In this document: positions 54,555 to 62,678 of the stretch, piece after piece
Layout: the number at the start of each line of letters is the position of its first letter
How positions within the stretch are numbered: position 1 is the first letter of the stretch
NCBI GenBank assembly: GCA_024742475.1
Contig: JANSYI010000025.1
Location: 62,001-126,000, forward strand
Reading direction: 5' to 3'
Length of the DNA: 64,000 nt
Origin: a bacterium
GTDB taxonomy: Bacteria > Myxococcota_A > Polyangia > Nannocystales > Nannocystaceae
Notes under the pieces: model-generated
What the model saw: the letters and a program-made list of their open reading frames with translations, nothing else
What the model was told of the DNA's origin: nothing
Database searches by the model: none
Made by a program: the position numbers and the translations under genes

Positions 54555-55820
54555 GTGTCGAAAGCGCAGCCACCACGCACCGCACTCTTGGGGTTCTGCA
54601 TTCCAGCGATGGAGGCGCTTGCGGCCATCGACCGCCCCTTCGTCGCCGTCGTCCCCCCCGGCTTCGAGTCGCACATGGAAGAGCACGGGATCGACTACGA
54701 GACCTGGGACTTCGAGCGACTCAACGAGCAATCCGATCAGCTCGCCCAGCGCCTGATGGCGCGCGGCGTCGAGCTGGCCGTGCCGCTGTTCGAGGAGTGC
54801 GTCGAATGGGCCGGAGCGCTCAACGGTCGCTTCCGCGACGACCGGCGGCTCTTCACCCGCTACCTGCTCTTCCGCGACAAGGCCATGATGAAGCGCCGAG
54901 CGCAGATGCACGGCATTCGCGTCGGTGTGTTCGAAGAGGCCGATTCGCGAGAAGACGTGCACCGGTTCCTCAAGCGGGTGAACAAGGCCCTGATCAAGGT
55001 CGATGACGACCCCCACGACCCGGTGCACCTCAAGCCGCTGGCCGCCGCGGGCTCGATGGGTCACCGAATGCTCCGCACGGCCGAGCAGGTCGAGGAGATC
55101 CGGGACGACGAGTTTCCCTGCCTGCTCGAGAGTCACCTCGAAGGGCAGGAGTTCTCGTGCGAAGTGTTCGTGCACGCCGGCAAGATCCGCTTCCTCAACA
55201 TCAACGAGTACGTCCACCTCGGGCACTCGAACTTCACGCCGGCGTCCCCGGAGCTCGAGGCGTCCCGCCCGATCATCGAAGCGGCCGTCCAGCAGCTCAT
55301 CGACGCGTTCGAGATCGAATACGGGATGATCCACCCCGAGTTCTTCATCACGCCAGACAAGAAGGTGAGCTTCGGCGAGGTCGCGGCCCGCGTCCCTGGC
55401 GGACACATCTTCGAGCTCATCGAGCGCGCACACGGGTTCAACCCGTTCGTCGGGTTCGTGCTGTGCGCGGACCCCAAGACCACCGAAGAGGAGCTCGAGG
55501 CGTTCTTCCCCGACCCCTCGGAGCACGACGGCTTCTCGGGGTGCCTGATGGTGTATCCACGCCAAAAGGTGGTCTCCCGCGTGAAGCTGCCCGAGAAGCT
55601 GCTGCTCGAGGACTACTACGAGAAGCACAACCTGTTCGTGCCGGTCTCGGCCAAGGTTGCCGAGCGCGTGGCGTTCGGCGACCACTACGGCACGGTCTTC
55701 TTTCGCGGGCCCAAGGCGGACGTAATGCGTGAGCTTCTGCGAAACTACGAAGACGAGGACTTCTACACCAGCGAGCAGGAGTCCACCCCCTCACCCGACG
55801 AGACGAGCACCGCTACGTGA
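54555..55820 (+). CDS. ATP-grasp domain protein (carboxylate-amine ligase-like)
   Basis: A 421-aa ATP-grasp protein. The core includes RRLFTRYLLFRDKAMMKRRAQMHGI (central helix and ATP approach), KALIKVD, then LKPLAAAGSMGHRML with the Gly-rich lid, CLLESHLEGQEFSCEVFVH and EFFITPDKKVSFGEVAAR with the metal-binding Glu/Asn-like region. This is the pattern of L-amino-acid ligases and other carboxylate-amine ligases that couple ATP to peptide-like bonds. GTG start directly after the upstream TAG (no gap), hence coupled. Substrates unknown. Confidence 0.88.
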   Translation: MSKAQPPRTALLGFCIPAMEALAAIDRPFVAVVPPGFESHMEEHGIDYETWDFERLNEQSDQLAQRLMARGVELAVPLFEECVEWAGALNGRFRDDRRLFTRYLLFRDKAMMKRRAQMHGIRVGVFEEADSREDVHRFLKRVNKALIKVDDDPHDPVHLKPLAAAGSMGHRMLRTAEQVEEIRDDEFPCLLESHLEGQEFSCEVFVHAGKIRFLNINEYVHLGHSNFTPASPELEASRPIIEAAVQQLIDAFEIEYGMIHPEFFITPDKKVSFGEVAARVPGGHIFELIERAHGFNPFVGFVLCADPKTTEEELEAFFPDPSEHDGFSGCLMVYPRQKVVSRVKLPEKLLLEDYYEKHNLFVPVSAKVAERVAFGDHYGTVFFRGPKADVMRELLRNYEDEDFYTSEQESTPSPDETSTAT

Positions 55821-57820
55821 CCACCCCCGTGTCCGAGGCCACGCAATCCACCGCCTCCAAGAGCGTCGAGACGCGGCTTGCCGCGAAGTTCGACGCCATG
55901 CTCGACAAGCTGTCCGGAGCCCAACCGCTCGCCCGCAGCGTTCACCAGACCGACGTCTTCCAGCTCGCCGAGGCCCTGATGGACAGCGAAGCCGGCCTGC
56001 GCGTGCTTGCCTCTCGCGCCGGACGGTTCGACGAGGCCGGCGTGTTCGAGGGGGGGCCGTGGGCGGACCCGGGCCGGCTGCAGCCGCCGCTGGTCGCCGG
56101 CAGCCTCAAGGCCACCGGTGTCTTCCCCGTCGTCGAGACCCTCAGCGAGCTCCGCGTGCTGGCAATCGCGCGCGGAGACAGCACCAACGAGTCGATGAGC
56201 CAGGACGACGCCCGTCGCTTCCTCAACGACATCATGGCGCTCAACCTCGACCTCGTCTTCCCTCGGGGGACCGAGGAGGAGCGGATCTCGGCGGGCCCCC
56301 ACCACGCGTCGAACCTCCGCCTCTTTGCGTTGATCGTCGAGGAGATCGGGCTCGAGGCACTCCGCCGCGAGGTCATCGAGGAGGTCGATCAGATCTGCGC
56401 ACAGCGCCCGATCATGACGGGCGGCATCCGCCGCATGGTCGAGATGGCCGACCGCATCCCGACCGACGACGAGGCGGGCTACGACGCGCTCGACACCTAC
56501 GCGCGCGCGCTGACCGGGCCCACGCCGATGACGCGAGAGCCCCACACATTGGGCCAGTATCGCGAAGCGCTCCTCGGCGGCGACCCTACCGAAATCGAGA
56601 CCGAAGCCCGCGCGTTCGCGGACTCCATGGAAACCACCGGCCTGGTCTCGCGCCAACACGCCGTGTTGCTCCGGCACCTCCGCGCGACGCGTCCCGAGCT
56701 CCTTCCGGTCGCGCTCCACCTCAACGAGGTCGGCCGAGCCGAGTTCGAGCAGAACCGCGAGTTCGCGCTTCGGCTGCTGAAGGTGGCCATCGTCCCCTCC
56801 ACGGCGCAGTCGATCTACGGGTTTGCGAAGGTCCTCGCGCGCGGGCTGCTCTCGCGGACCGAGATTCAAGGCGGCCTCGATCGGCTCGTCAATCTCGACC
56901 TGATGTCCGATGTCCGCAAGACGCTCCTGCGGCAGCGGGCGAAGCGAGACGGTGTCACCGCCAACACATTGCTCGTGGCGGGCGCGCTCTCGGTGCTCGG
57001 ACAGCCCCTGGGCATCGGCCAAGGCAACAACCCGACCTGCCAGGCCGCCCGAGGTCTGAGCCTGTGGGCGCAGCATGCCCCCGGCTACCTGCTCGAGCTG
57101 CTCGTCGCGGCTGCCCGCGACGGCACGGTTCACATGCGGTTCGGCGACGAAGTCATCGAGTCGGACAAGGTGACCACGGCAGCCGTGCGACCGTTCGACA
57201 CCGACCTCGACGCGGTGTCACTCATCCTCGTGCCGCACCTCGACCGCATTTATGAAGAGATGATGCGGCGCGTGGCGCTTCGCACCGAAGACGGCCACAA
57301 ATGGGTCAACCCTGGGCTCTACGGGCGGTGGGTGCCCAAGGGCTTTGCGAGCGCGTTCTCCGACATCAGCCAGACCGCGGTCGACAGCTTCGAGGACTTC
57401 GTCCGGCGCTTCTTCGCCACGCACCACCCCTCGTACAACGACGGGCACCGCCTGATGTATCCCAACCCGGTGGGGCTGTGTGTCACCAACGGGCACGGGG
57501 ACTACCTCGGGCCCCACGCGGTCTCGTTGCAGCGCATCGAGGTCGACCCCGAGGGGCACGTTCGGGCCTACTTCTTCAACCCGAACAACGAGGGTCGCCA
57601 AGACTGGGGGCATGGCGTCGTGCCCTCGATCCGCAGCCACGGCGAGGAAGAGGGCGAGAGCTCGCTGCCGTTTGCGCAGTTCGTCTCTCGGCTGTACGCG
57701 TTCCACTACAACCCCTACGAAGAGGGCGATTCGTACGCGGTGCCCGACGCCGTGGTCGAGGAGATCGAAGAGGCCGCGAGGAACTCGTGGGGGCGCGCCT
57801 TCAAGTGGCAGGCGACGTGA
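55817..57820 (+). CDS. Unknown 667-aa protein with papain-like catalytic signature
   Basis: A protein of no recognised family. The N-terminal 390 residues are mostly helical. From about residue 398 the motif GQGNNPTCQAA puts Gln402 six residues before Cys408, the spacing of the papain oxyanion Gln and nucleophile Cys; 'GPHAVSL' (His567) and 'FFNPNN' followed by QDWG (Asn588) then fit the His and Asn of the same fold. No signal peptide is present, so it is cytoplasmic or exported by a special route. Start overlaps the ATP-grasp stop by 4 bp (ATGA). Probable cysteine peptidase or transferase; inference only. Confidence 0.75.
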   Translation: MTTPVSEATQSTASKSVETRLAAKFDAMLDKLSGAQPLARSVHQTDVFQLAEALMDSEAGLRVLASRAGRFDEAGVFEGGPWADPGRLQPPLVAGSLKATGVFPVVETLSELRVLAIARGDSTNESMSQDDARRFLNDIMALNLDLVFPRGTEEERISAGPHHASNLRLFALIVEEIGLEALRREVIEEVDQICAQRPIMTGGIRRMVEMADRIPTDDEAGYDALDTYARALTGPTPMTREPHTLGQYREALLGGDPTEIETEARAFADSMETTGLVSRQHAVLLRHLRATRPELLPVALHLNEVGRAEFEQNREFALRLLKVAIVPSTAQSIYGFAKVLARGLLSRTEIQGGLDRLVNLDLMSDVRKTLLRQRAKRDGVTANTLLVAGALSVLGQPLGIGQGNNPTCQAARGLSLWAQHAPGYLLELLVAAARDGTVHMRFGDEVIESDKVTTAAVRPFDTDLDAVSLILVPHLDRIYEEMMRRVALRTEDGHKWVNPGLYGRWVPKGFASAFSDISQTAVDSFEDFVRRFFATHHPSYNDGHRLMYPNPVGLCVTNGHGDYLGPHAVSLQRIEVDPEGHVRAYFFNPNNEGRQDWGHGVVPSIRSHGEEEGESSLPFAQFVSRLYAFHYNPYEEGDSYAVPDAVVEEIEEAARNSWGRAFKWQAT

Positions 57821-57824
57821 GCGC

Positions 57825-58877
57825 TCAACCCCGTCGCGACATGCCCTCGGCCAAGCCGAGCAGGAGAGCCTCGACGTTCCGCCCGATGTGCGGCGTATAG
57901 TAGCCGCCCTCCTGCACGGCGACCGTGGGGAGCCCGAGCGCTCCGATGCGCTCGCCGACTCGGCCCAGGTCGGCCGTGGTCAACGCGAAGTTGCCCATGG
58001 GGTCGCGCTCGTAGGTGTCGACCCCCGCCGCGACGACCAAGAACGCGGGGTCGAAGTCGGCGATGCGAGCGAGCGCGCCCTCGAGCGCCTGCGCGTAGGC
58101 CTGCCCGTCGGTGCCCTCGGGAAGCGGCACGTTGAGGTTCGTGCCTCGTCCAGCCCCGCCTCCGATCTCCTCGGCAAACCCGGTGAAGAACGGGAAGAAG
58201 TTGGTGGGGTCGCCGTGCAGCGACACGGTCAGCACGGCGGGGTCGGCCCAGAACACCTCCTGCGAACCGTTGCCGTGGTGCACGTCGATGTCCAAGATTG
58301 CGACCCGCTCGGCGCCGCCGGTGCGCAGGGACTGAGCGGCCAAGCTCGAGTTGGCCAAGTAGCAGTAGCCACCGAACAACCCCGTGGTCGCGTGGTGCCC
58401 CGGAGGGCGGGACAGCGCGTAGGCGACCTTGGCCTCGCCCCCCGCAACCGCCACGGCCGCGCTGACGGCACACGAGGCGCTCCACCGCGCCGCCGGCCAC
58501 GTCTCCCGGTTCAGGGGCGTGCCCGAGTCGAAGCAGAAGCTCCCCGCGTGCGAGATCTGTCCGGGGTCGGGGGTGATGTCCGTGCCCCGCATGAAGACCG
58601 CCGGGTAGAACGTATCGGTCTTGCGGAGGCCCTCGGCCGTCCTGAGCATCTGCAAGAGCCGAGGATCATGAACGGCCAGCAGCGCCTCTTCGGAGATCTG
58701 TGTCGGCCGCCGGACATCGAACCTCTGCGCATCGGCTTCGAGCGCCGCGAGGATTCCTTCGGCGCGGGCCGTCGTCTCGGGGTGATCGATCTTCTCGCCG
58801 AACGCCCACTCGTAGTTCGGTTTGAACTTCAGCTGACGCGGGTGGAAGAAACACGGGATCACGGACGGCGCCGACAC
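57825..58877 (-). CDS. Histone deacetylase / acetylpolyamine amidohydrolase family protein
   Basis: A 350-aa zinc hydrolase. Family blocks are RPPGHHATTG (the tandem His pair), DIDVHHGNGSQEVF (zinc Asp and His) and VDTYERDPMGN (third zinc Asp). Length and motifs match acetylpolyamine amidohydrolases and bacterial HDAC-like enzymes, which remove acyl groups from lysine or polyamines. GTG start at 58877. It is convergent with the papain-like gene, with only 4 bp between stop codons, and may deacetylate a product of the two GNATs; this is a guess from position only. Confidence 0.93.
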   Translation of the reverse strand: MSAPSVIPCFFHPRQLKFKPNYEWAFGEKIDHPETTARAEGILAALEADAQRFDVRRPTQISEEALLAVHDPRLLQMLRTAEGLRKTDTFYPAVFMRGTDITPDPGQISHAGSFCFDSGTPLNRETWPAARWSASCAVSAAVAVAGGEAKVAYALSRPPGHHATTGLFGGYCYLANSSLAAQSLRTGGAERVAILDIDVHHGNGSQEVFWADPAVLTVSLHGDPTNFFPFFTGFAEEIGGGAGRGTNLNVPLPEGTDGQAYAQALEGALARIADFDPAFLVVAAGVDTYERDPMGNFALTTADLGRVGERIGALGLPTVAVQEGGYYTPHIGRNVEALLLGLAEGMSRRG

Positions 58878-58941
58878 CGGACCACTATGTTGTGCGCGGC
58901 GACGCGCTGCAATCGAAGTGACCGGTGTCGCGCAAGAAGCG

Positions 58942-59928
58942 CTAGCCCGCCGGGGTGAAGCCGGCGTATTCCGCAGCGCTCCGCGGGGCGATCTTGTGGT
59001 TGCCGAAGCTGAAGTTCAGCACGCCGCTGACGTCGGTGAACGTGGAGCCCTCGCCGAACCCTTCGAAGTCGCCCGCGTTCTCCTTGGCGAAGATGTTGTA
59101 GAGGAAGTTGTCGACGAGCACGGCGTCCTCGCCGTCGACCACCTGGAACTCACCGAACTGCCCGAAGCTCGCGCCGAACGTGGTCGCCACGAGGGTGCCC
59201 GAGGTCGTCACGAGCACGCCCTCCCACGGCTCGGCGGAGACCGGGTCGGAGAGATCGGCGAGGTCCACGGACTCGGGGCTGAGCTTCATCGTGCCGCCGG
59301 CGGCGACGAACGAATCGGCCACGATGGTGGTCAGCTCGCCCAGCGACGTCGAGCCGGGGTTCTCGGTCGTGACGCCGCTGAGGTCGACGAGGTCGCCGAT
59401 TGCGAAGGCGTCCAGGACGGTGTCGCCCGTGTCCACGTAGACGCCGCTGAACTGGCCGCCGTCGACCTCCTGGACGAAGACCCCGATGCCCGGAGCGATC
59501 GCCGTGATCACGACGCCCTCGATTGCAACCTCTTGGTCTTCACCGATCGTGCCGTCTTGCACGTCGTAGACCGTGACGCCCGCCATACCGCCGGTGCTCC
59601 TGTCGCCGCCGGTGCTGCTGCCCGACCCCTCGCCGCTGCCTTCGCTGCTGCCGAGCTCGCCGGTGCTGCTGCCGGTGTCAGCGACGGTCGGGTCGGTCGT
59701 CGAACCGTCGGTGGCCTCGGTGGTCGAACTGCCGGCGGTCGCGGTCGCGCTGGCGCTGTCGGTCACGGTCGCGCTGGCGGTCACCGTGATGTTGGTGGGC
59801 GTGTCGGACGTCCCGCTCTCGTCACCACCCGAAGTGGTGCCGGCACCACCGGGCGTCTCTTCGGAGTCGTCGCAGGCGGTCAGAGCAAGGCAGGCGGACA
59901 AAAGAACGCTGAAGCTACGCAGGGTCAT
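58942..59928 (-). CDS. Lipoprotein with Ser/Thr-rich linker and OB-fold-like domain
   Basis: A 328-aa lipoprotein (lipobox SACLALTAC). Residues about 22-115 form a Ser/Thr/Gly-rich, presumably glycosylatable linker; the rest is beta-rich (VAIEGVVITAIAPGIGVFVQEV, then GVYVDTGD), consistent with an OB-fold or binding module seen in nuclease-linked and other extracellular proteins. No catalytic motif. It lies after the HDAC start with 64 bp between and has its own upstream gap of 93 bp. Confidence 0.75.
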   Translation of the reverse strand: MTLRSFSVLLSACLALTACDDSEETPGGAGTTSGGDESGTSDTPTNITVTASATVTDSASATATAGSSTTEATDGSTTDPTVADTGSSTGELGSSEGSGEGSGSSTGGDRSTGGMAGVTVYDVQDGTIGEDQEVAIEGVVITAIAPGIGVFVQEVDGGQFSGVYVDTGDTVLDAFAIGDLVDLSGVTTENPGSTSLGELTTIVADSFVAAGGTMKLSPESVDLADLSDPVSAEPWEGVLVTTSGTLVATTFGASFGQFGEFQVVDGEDAVLVDNFLYNIFAKENAGDFEGFGEGSTFTDVSGVLNFSFGNHKIAPRSAAEYAGFTPAG

Positions 59929-60021
59929 GGCAAACCTCTCGAATGACGGCGGAAGGTAGCAGCTTCCGACGCCCTGTCTGCGGCACGTGACGTGACCTCG
60001 CGCGACGAAGACGCGAGGCGC

Positions 60022-60816
60022 TCAGAATCGCCCAGACACGACGAGGCCGCCGCCGCCCCCGGGCGCAGTCCACACAGACGCGGTGGCGCTGGACTTGTTC
60101 TTCTTCGCCACGAGGACGTAGCGGATGACGCCTGCGACGAGCAGCGCACCGCCGATCGAGAGCACCGCGGCTCCCGCGTTGCGCTGCGTCACCGCGCGGT
60201 CGCTCTCTTCCCGGTAGGCCTCGACGTTGGACGCATCGGGCGCCCCCTCGGCCGTCGACGACGCGACGACCAGCAGCGCAGCCCCCGTGCCGACGCCCAC
60301 CACACCGAGCCCGGTCAGGACGCCCCCTGCGGCGTCCTTGTACCACTGCTTGGCGCCGGACTTGGGCGGCCCCTCATCCGTCGGTTTGGCGGGCGCGGGC
60401 TCGGGATCGGGCTCGGGCTCGGGCTCGTACGTCTCCTCGGGGAGCGGATCGTCCTCGACGACCGCGACGACCTCGGGCTGCTCTTCCTCGCACCGCGCGA
60501 TGTTCTGTCGCGCCGAGTCGGCCATCGGACCTTCGGGGATCTCCTCGAGCATGCGGTTGTAGAGGTCGATCGCCGCGCGGCAGTTGCCTTGCTCGCGCTC
60601 GGCCTGCGCCCAAGGGAAGAGCAGCTCCGGGACGGGCTCGATGAGGTAGGCCTTTTCGATGAGCTTGGCCGCGTCGGCGAAGTTGCCCTCGGAGAAGAGG
60701 AACTGCGCTTCGGAGACGAGCGACTGCGCCTCCGGATCCGACAACAACTCGTCGGGACCCGCGGCGGTCATCAAGGCGGACGACAATACGACGGAGAGGA
60801 GCTTGTTCAAGATCAT
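60022..60816 (-). CDS. TPR protein with two C-terminal membrane segments
   Basis: A 264-aa exported protein: signal peptide, a small TPR domain (about residues 30-112; AQFLFSEGNFADAAKLIEKAY, LLFPWAQAEREQGNCRAAIDLYNRML), an acidic Pro-rich linker, then two hydrophobic segments (about 165-186 and 211-234). The ATG is 9 bp downstream of the kinase gene stop on the same strand, so both are one transcript. Similar TPR-plus-linker proteins often accompany myxobacterial Pkn kinases. Confidence 0.8.
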   Translation of the reverse strand: MILNKLLSVVLSSALMTAAGPDELLSDPEAQSLVSEAQFLFSEGNFADAAKLIEKAYLIEPVPELLFPWAQAEREQGNCRAAIDLYNRMLEEIPEGPMADSARQNIARCEEEQPEVVAVVEDDPLPEETYEPEPEPDPEPAPAKPTDEGPPKSGAKQWYKDAAGGVLTGLGVVGVGTGAALLVVASSTAEGAPDASNVEAYREESDRAVTQRNAGAAVLSIGGALLVAGVIRYVLVAKKNKSSATASVWTAPGGGGGLVVSGRF

Positions 60817-60825
60817 GGCGTGTGA

Positions 60826-62550
60826 TCAGCCGCCCCAGAACGCGTCGGGGTTCGGCGACGCGTCGCCCTTCTTCTTGGGCTTGGCAGGCTTGGATTTCGA
60901 GGTGGACTTCGGCTTCGAGGCGCCCTTCGGCTTCGAGGCGCCCTTCGGTTGGGGCTCGGCGAGCGGACTCTCGTCGATCACCTCGACGACATCCTCTTCT
61001 TCGACTTCGGGGACCTCGGCGACGGGGTCGGGCTCGACGGGGACTGGCGCGGGCTCGGGGACCTCGGCTTCGGGCTCGGGCTTCGCCGGGGTCTCGACCG
61101 CGGCCGGCGACGCGGGCTCCACGGGGGCGGCGTCGGGCGCGGGCGTCGGGTCGAGGCCCGCTGCCGCTGGCGTTTGTGCGTCGGGCTCGACTGGAGCGGC
61201 GCTGCTGTCGTCGCCGGTGAGCTTGTAGACGGCCAGGCCTCCCACGAAGAGGACGGCGACCGCCGCGACGATGCCGAGGCCCATCGCGATCCCCTTGAGG
61301 GTGCCGCCATCGTTGGCCCCCACCCCGGTCCCCGCGCTGCTTCCACGACCCAGGGATCCTACGCCCGCCGAAGACTGCACCGAGCTGGCGCTCGAGGGCA
61401 TCGGATGGCTGCCGACGCCAGACAGGGGCGTCATGTCGGGGCGGCTGATGATGTCGCCTGGCTGGGAACCCAGGCCCGCGCCCGAACCGGCGACCGTCGG
61501 TCGCGCGGAGCCGCCTCCGGTCACGCCGTCGCCCTGCAGCGCACCCCACGGGAACGGCTGCGGCTTGAACACGCGATGCATCCAGGCCGCGAGCGCTGCC
61601 CCGCTCCCGTCGAGTCGAGCGTCGCGCAGAAACGCCTGCAGGTCGTGTTGCATGTGCAGACACGTGGGGTAGCGCTTGGCGATGTCGACCGACAGCGCCT
61701 TCATGATGATGCGCTCGAGCGCCTTGGGGAACCCGCTGCGGCGGGCGCTCGGTGGCGGCACGTCGCCGGTGACGATCCGATTCATCACGCCGAACTCGTT
61801 GTCGCCGTCGAACAAGCGCTCCCCGGTCGAGAGCTCGTACAGGCAGATCCCCAGCGCGAACACGTCGCTGCGCCGATCGACGCGCGCCGCCTTGCACTGC
61901 TCGGGCGACATGTACGGCACCTTGCCCTTGCGGATGCCCGCCTGCGTCACGTCGGTGCGGTTGGTGACCTTGGCGATCCCGAAGTCGGCGACCTTCGGGC
62001 AGCCGTCGTAGGTCACCATCAGGTTGGTCGGCGACACGTCGCGGTGCACGATCCCCAGCGGTTTGCCGTCCATGCCCACGCGCTCGTGGGCGTAGTGCAG
62101 GCCCGCGGCTGCCCCGATGATGATCGAGACCGCGTGCTCGATCGGCACCTGCTCGCGACGCCGCCGGGCCGCGCGAGAGATCGCGTAGATGTTCTCGCCG
62201 TAGACGAACTCCATCGTGAAGAAGAACTCGGCGTCGTCCTTCCCGAGGTCGTAGACCTGAACGATGTTGGGATGCTGAAGCAGCGCCGCGAGCCGAGCCT
62301 CCGAGAGGAACATCTGTCGGAAGTGGGCGTCGGCCGCGAGGTGCGGCAGGATCCGCTTGAGCACGAGGAGCTTCTCGAAGCCCTCGAACCCCCGGGCGCG
62401 AGCGAGGTGCACCTCGGCCATGCCGCCCGCGCCGAGCTTGCGTAGCAGCTCGTAGCGGCCGATCCGCGTCACCCCATCCGCGGCAGGACGCGGCGGTGGT
62501 GGTGGTCCTGTCGCGGGGACAGGATGAGCGCCGCCTGTTCCCCGGTTCAT
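60826..62550 (-). CDS. Ser/Thr protein kinase with basic C-terminal tail
   Basis: A 574-aa kinase. The Gly loop is GAGGMAEV (Ala in place of the third Gly), VLKR supplies the Lys, and HRDVSPTN, ADFGIAK and YMSPEQ are intact. After the kinase domain come a disordered region, one membrane span (about 425-447), an acidic-Pro linker and a Lys/Ser-rich tail with an exact 18-bp repeat. ATG at 62550 chosen over the GTG three bases upstream. The TPR gene follows after 9 bp, suggesting a kinase and envelope partner. Confidence 0.9.
   Translation of the reverse strand: MNRGTGGAHPVPATGPPPPPRPAADGVTRIGRYELLRKLGAGGMAEVHLARARGFEGFEKLLVLKRILPHLAADAHFRQMFLSEARLAALLQHPNIVQVYDLGKDDAEFFFTMEFVYGENIYAISRAARRRREQVPIEHAVSIIIGAAAGLHYAHERVGMDGKPLGIVHRDVSPTNLMVTYDGCPKVADFGIAKVTNRTDVTQAGIRKGKVPYMSPEQCKAARVDRRSDVFALGICLYELSTGERLFDGDNEFGVMNRIVTGDVPPPSARRSGFPKALERIIMKALSVDIAKRYPTCLHMQHDLQAFLRDARLDGSGAALAAWMHRVFKPQPFPWGALQGDGVTGGGSARPTVAGSGAGLGSQPGDIISRPDMTPLSGVGSHPMPSSASSVQSSAGVGSLGRGSSAGTGVGANDGGTLKGIAMGLGIVAAVAVLFVGGLAVYKLTGDDSSAAPVEPDAQTPAAAGLDPTPAPDAAPVEPASPAAVETPAKPEPEAEVPEPAPVPVEPDPVAEVPEVEEEDVVEVIDESPLAEPQPKGASKPKGASKPKSTSKSKPAKPKKKGDASPNPDAFWGG
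60911..60946 (-). repeat. Exact 18-bp direct duplication in the kinase tail
   Basis: Two identical 18-bp copies in tandem (60911-60928 and 60929-60946), in frame, encode Lys-Gly-Ala-Ser-Lys-Pro. DNA identity between copies suggests a recent duplication. Confidence 0.9.
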
Positions 62551-62678
62551 CACGGCATGCTAGCCCGCTGACGCGACGGACGACAAGCAAGCGGCATCTC
62601 GTCGCGTTCGTGGGTCGCACCCGCCGCCGTGGTATCCTGCGCCCGTCGCAACGGGGTTCGCCCTGCGCACAGAGCACG

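Noticed and set aside
52463..55820. NAGGN osmolyte biosynthesis cluster
   Set aside because: That pathway uses an asparagine-synthetase-like enzyme and a fused GNAT/ATP-grasp protein with an M42 peptidase; none of these architectures is present here.
52463..55820. LysW-type amino-group carrier pathway
   Set aside because: No small acidic carrier protein and no amino-acid kinase or aminotransferase is encoded nearby.
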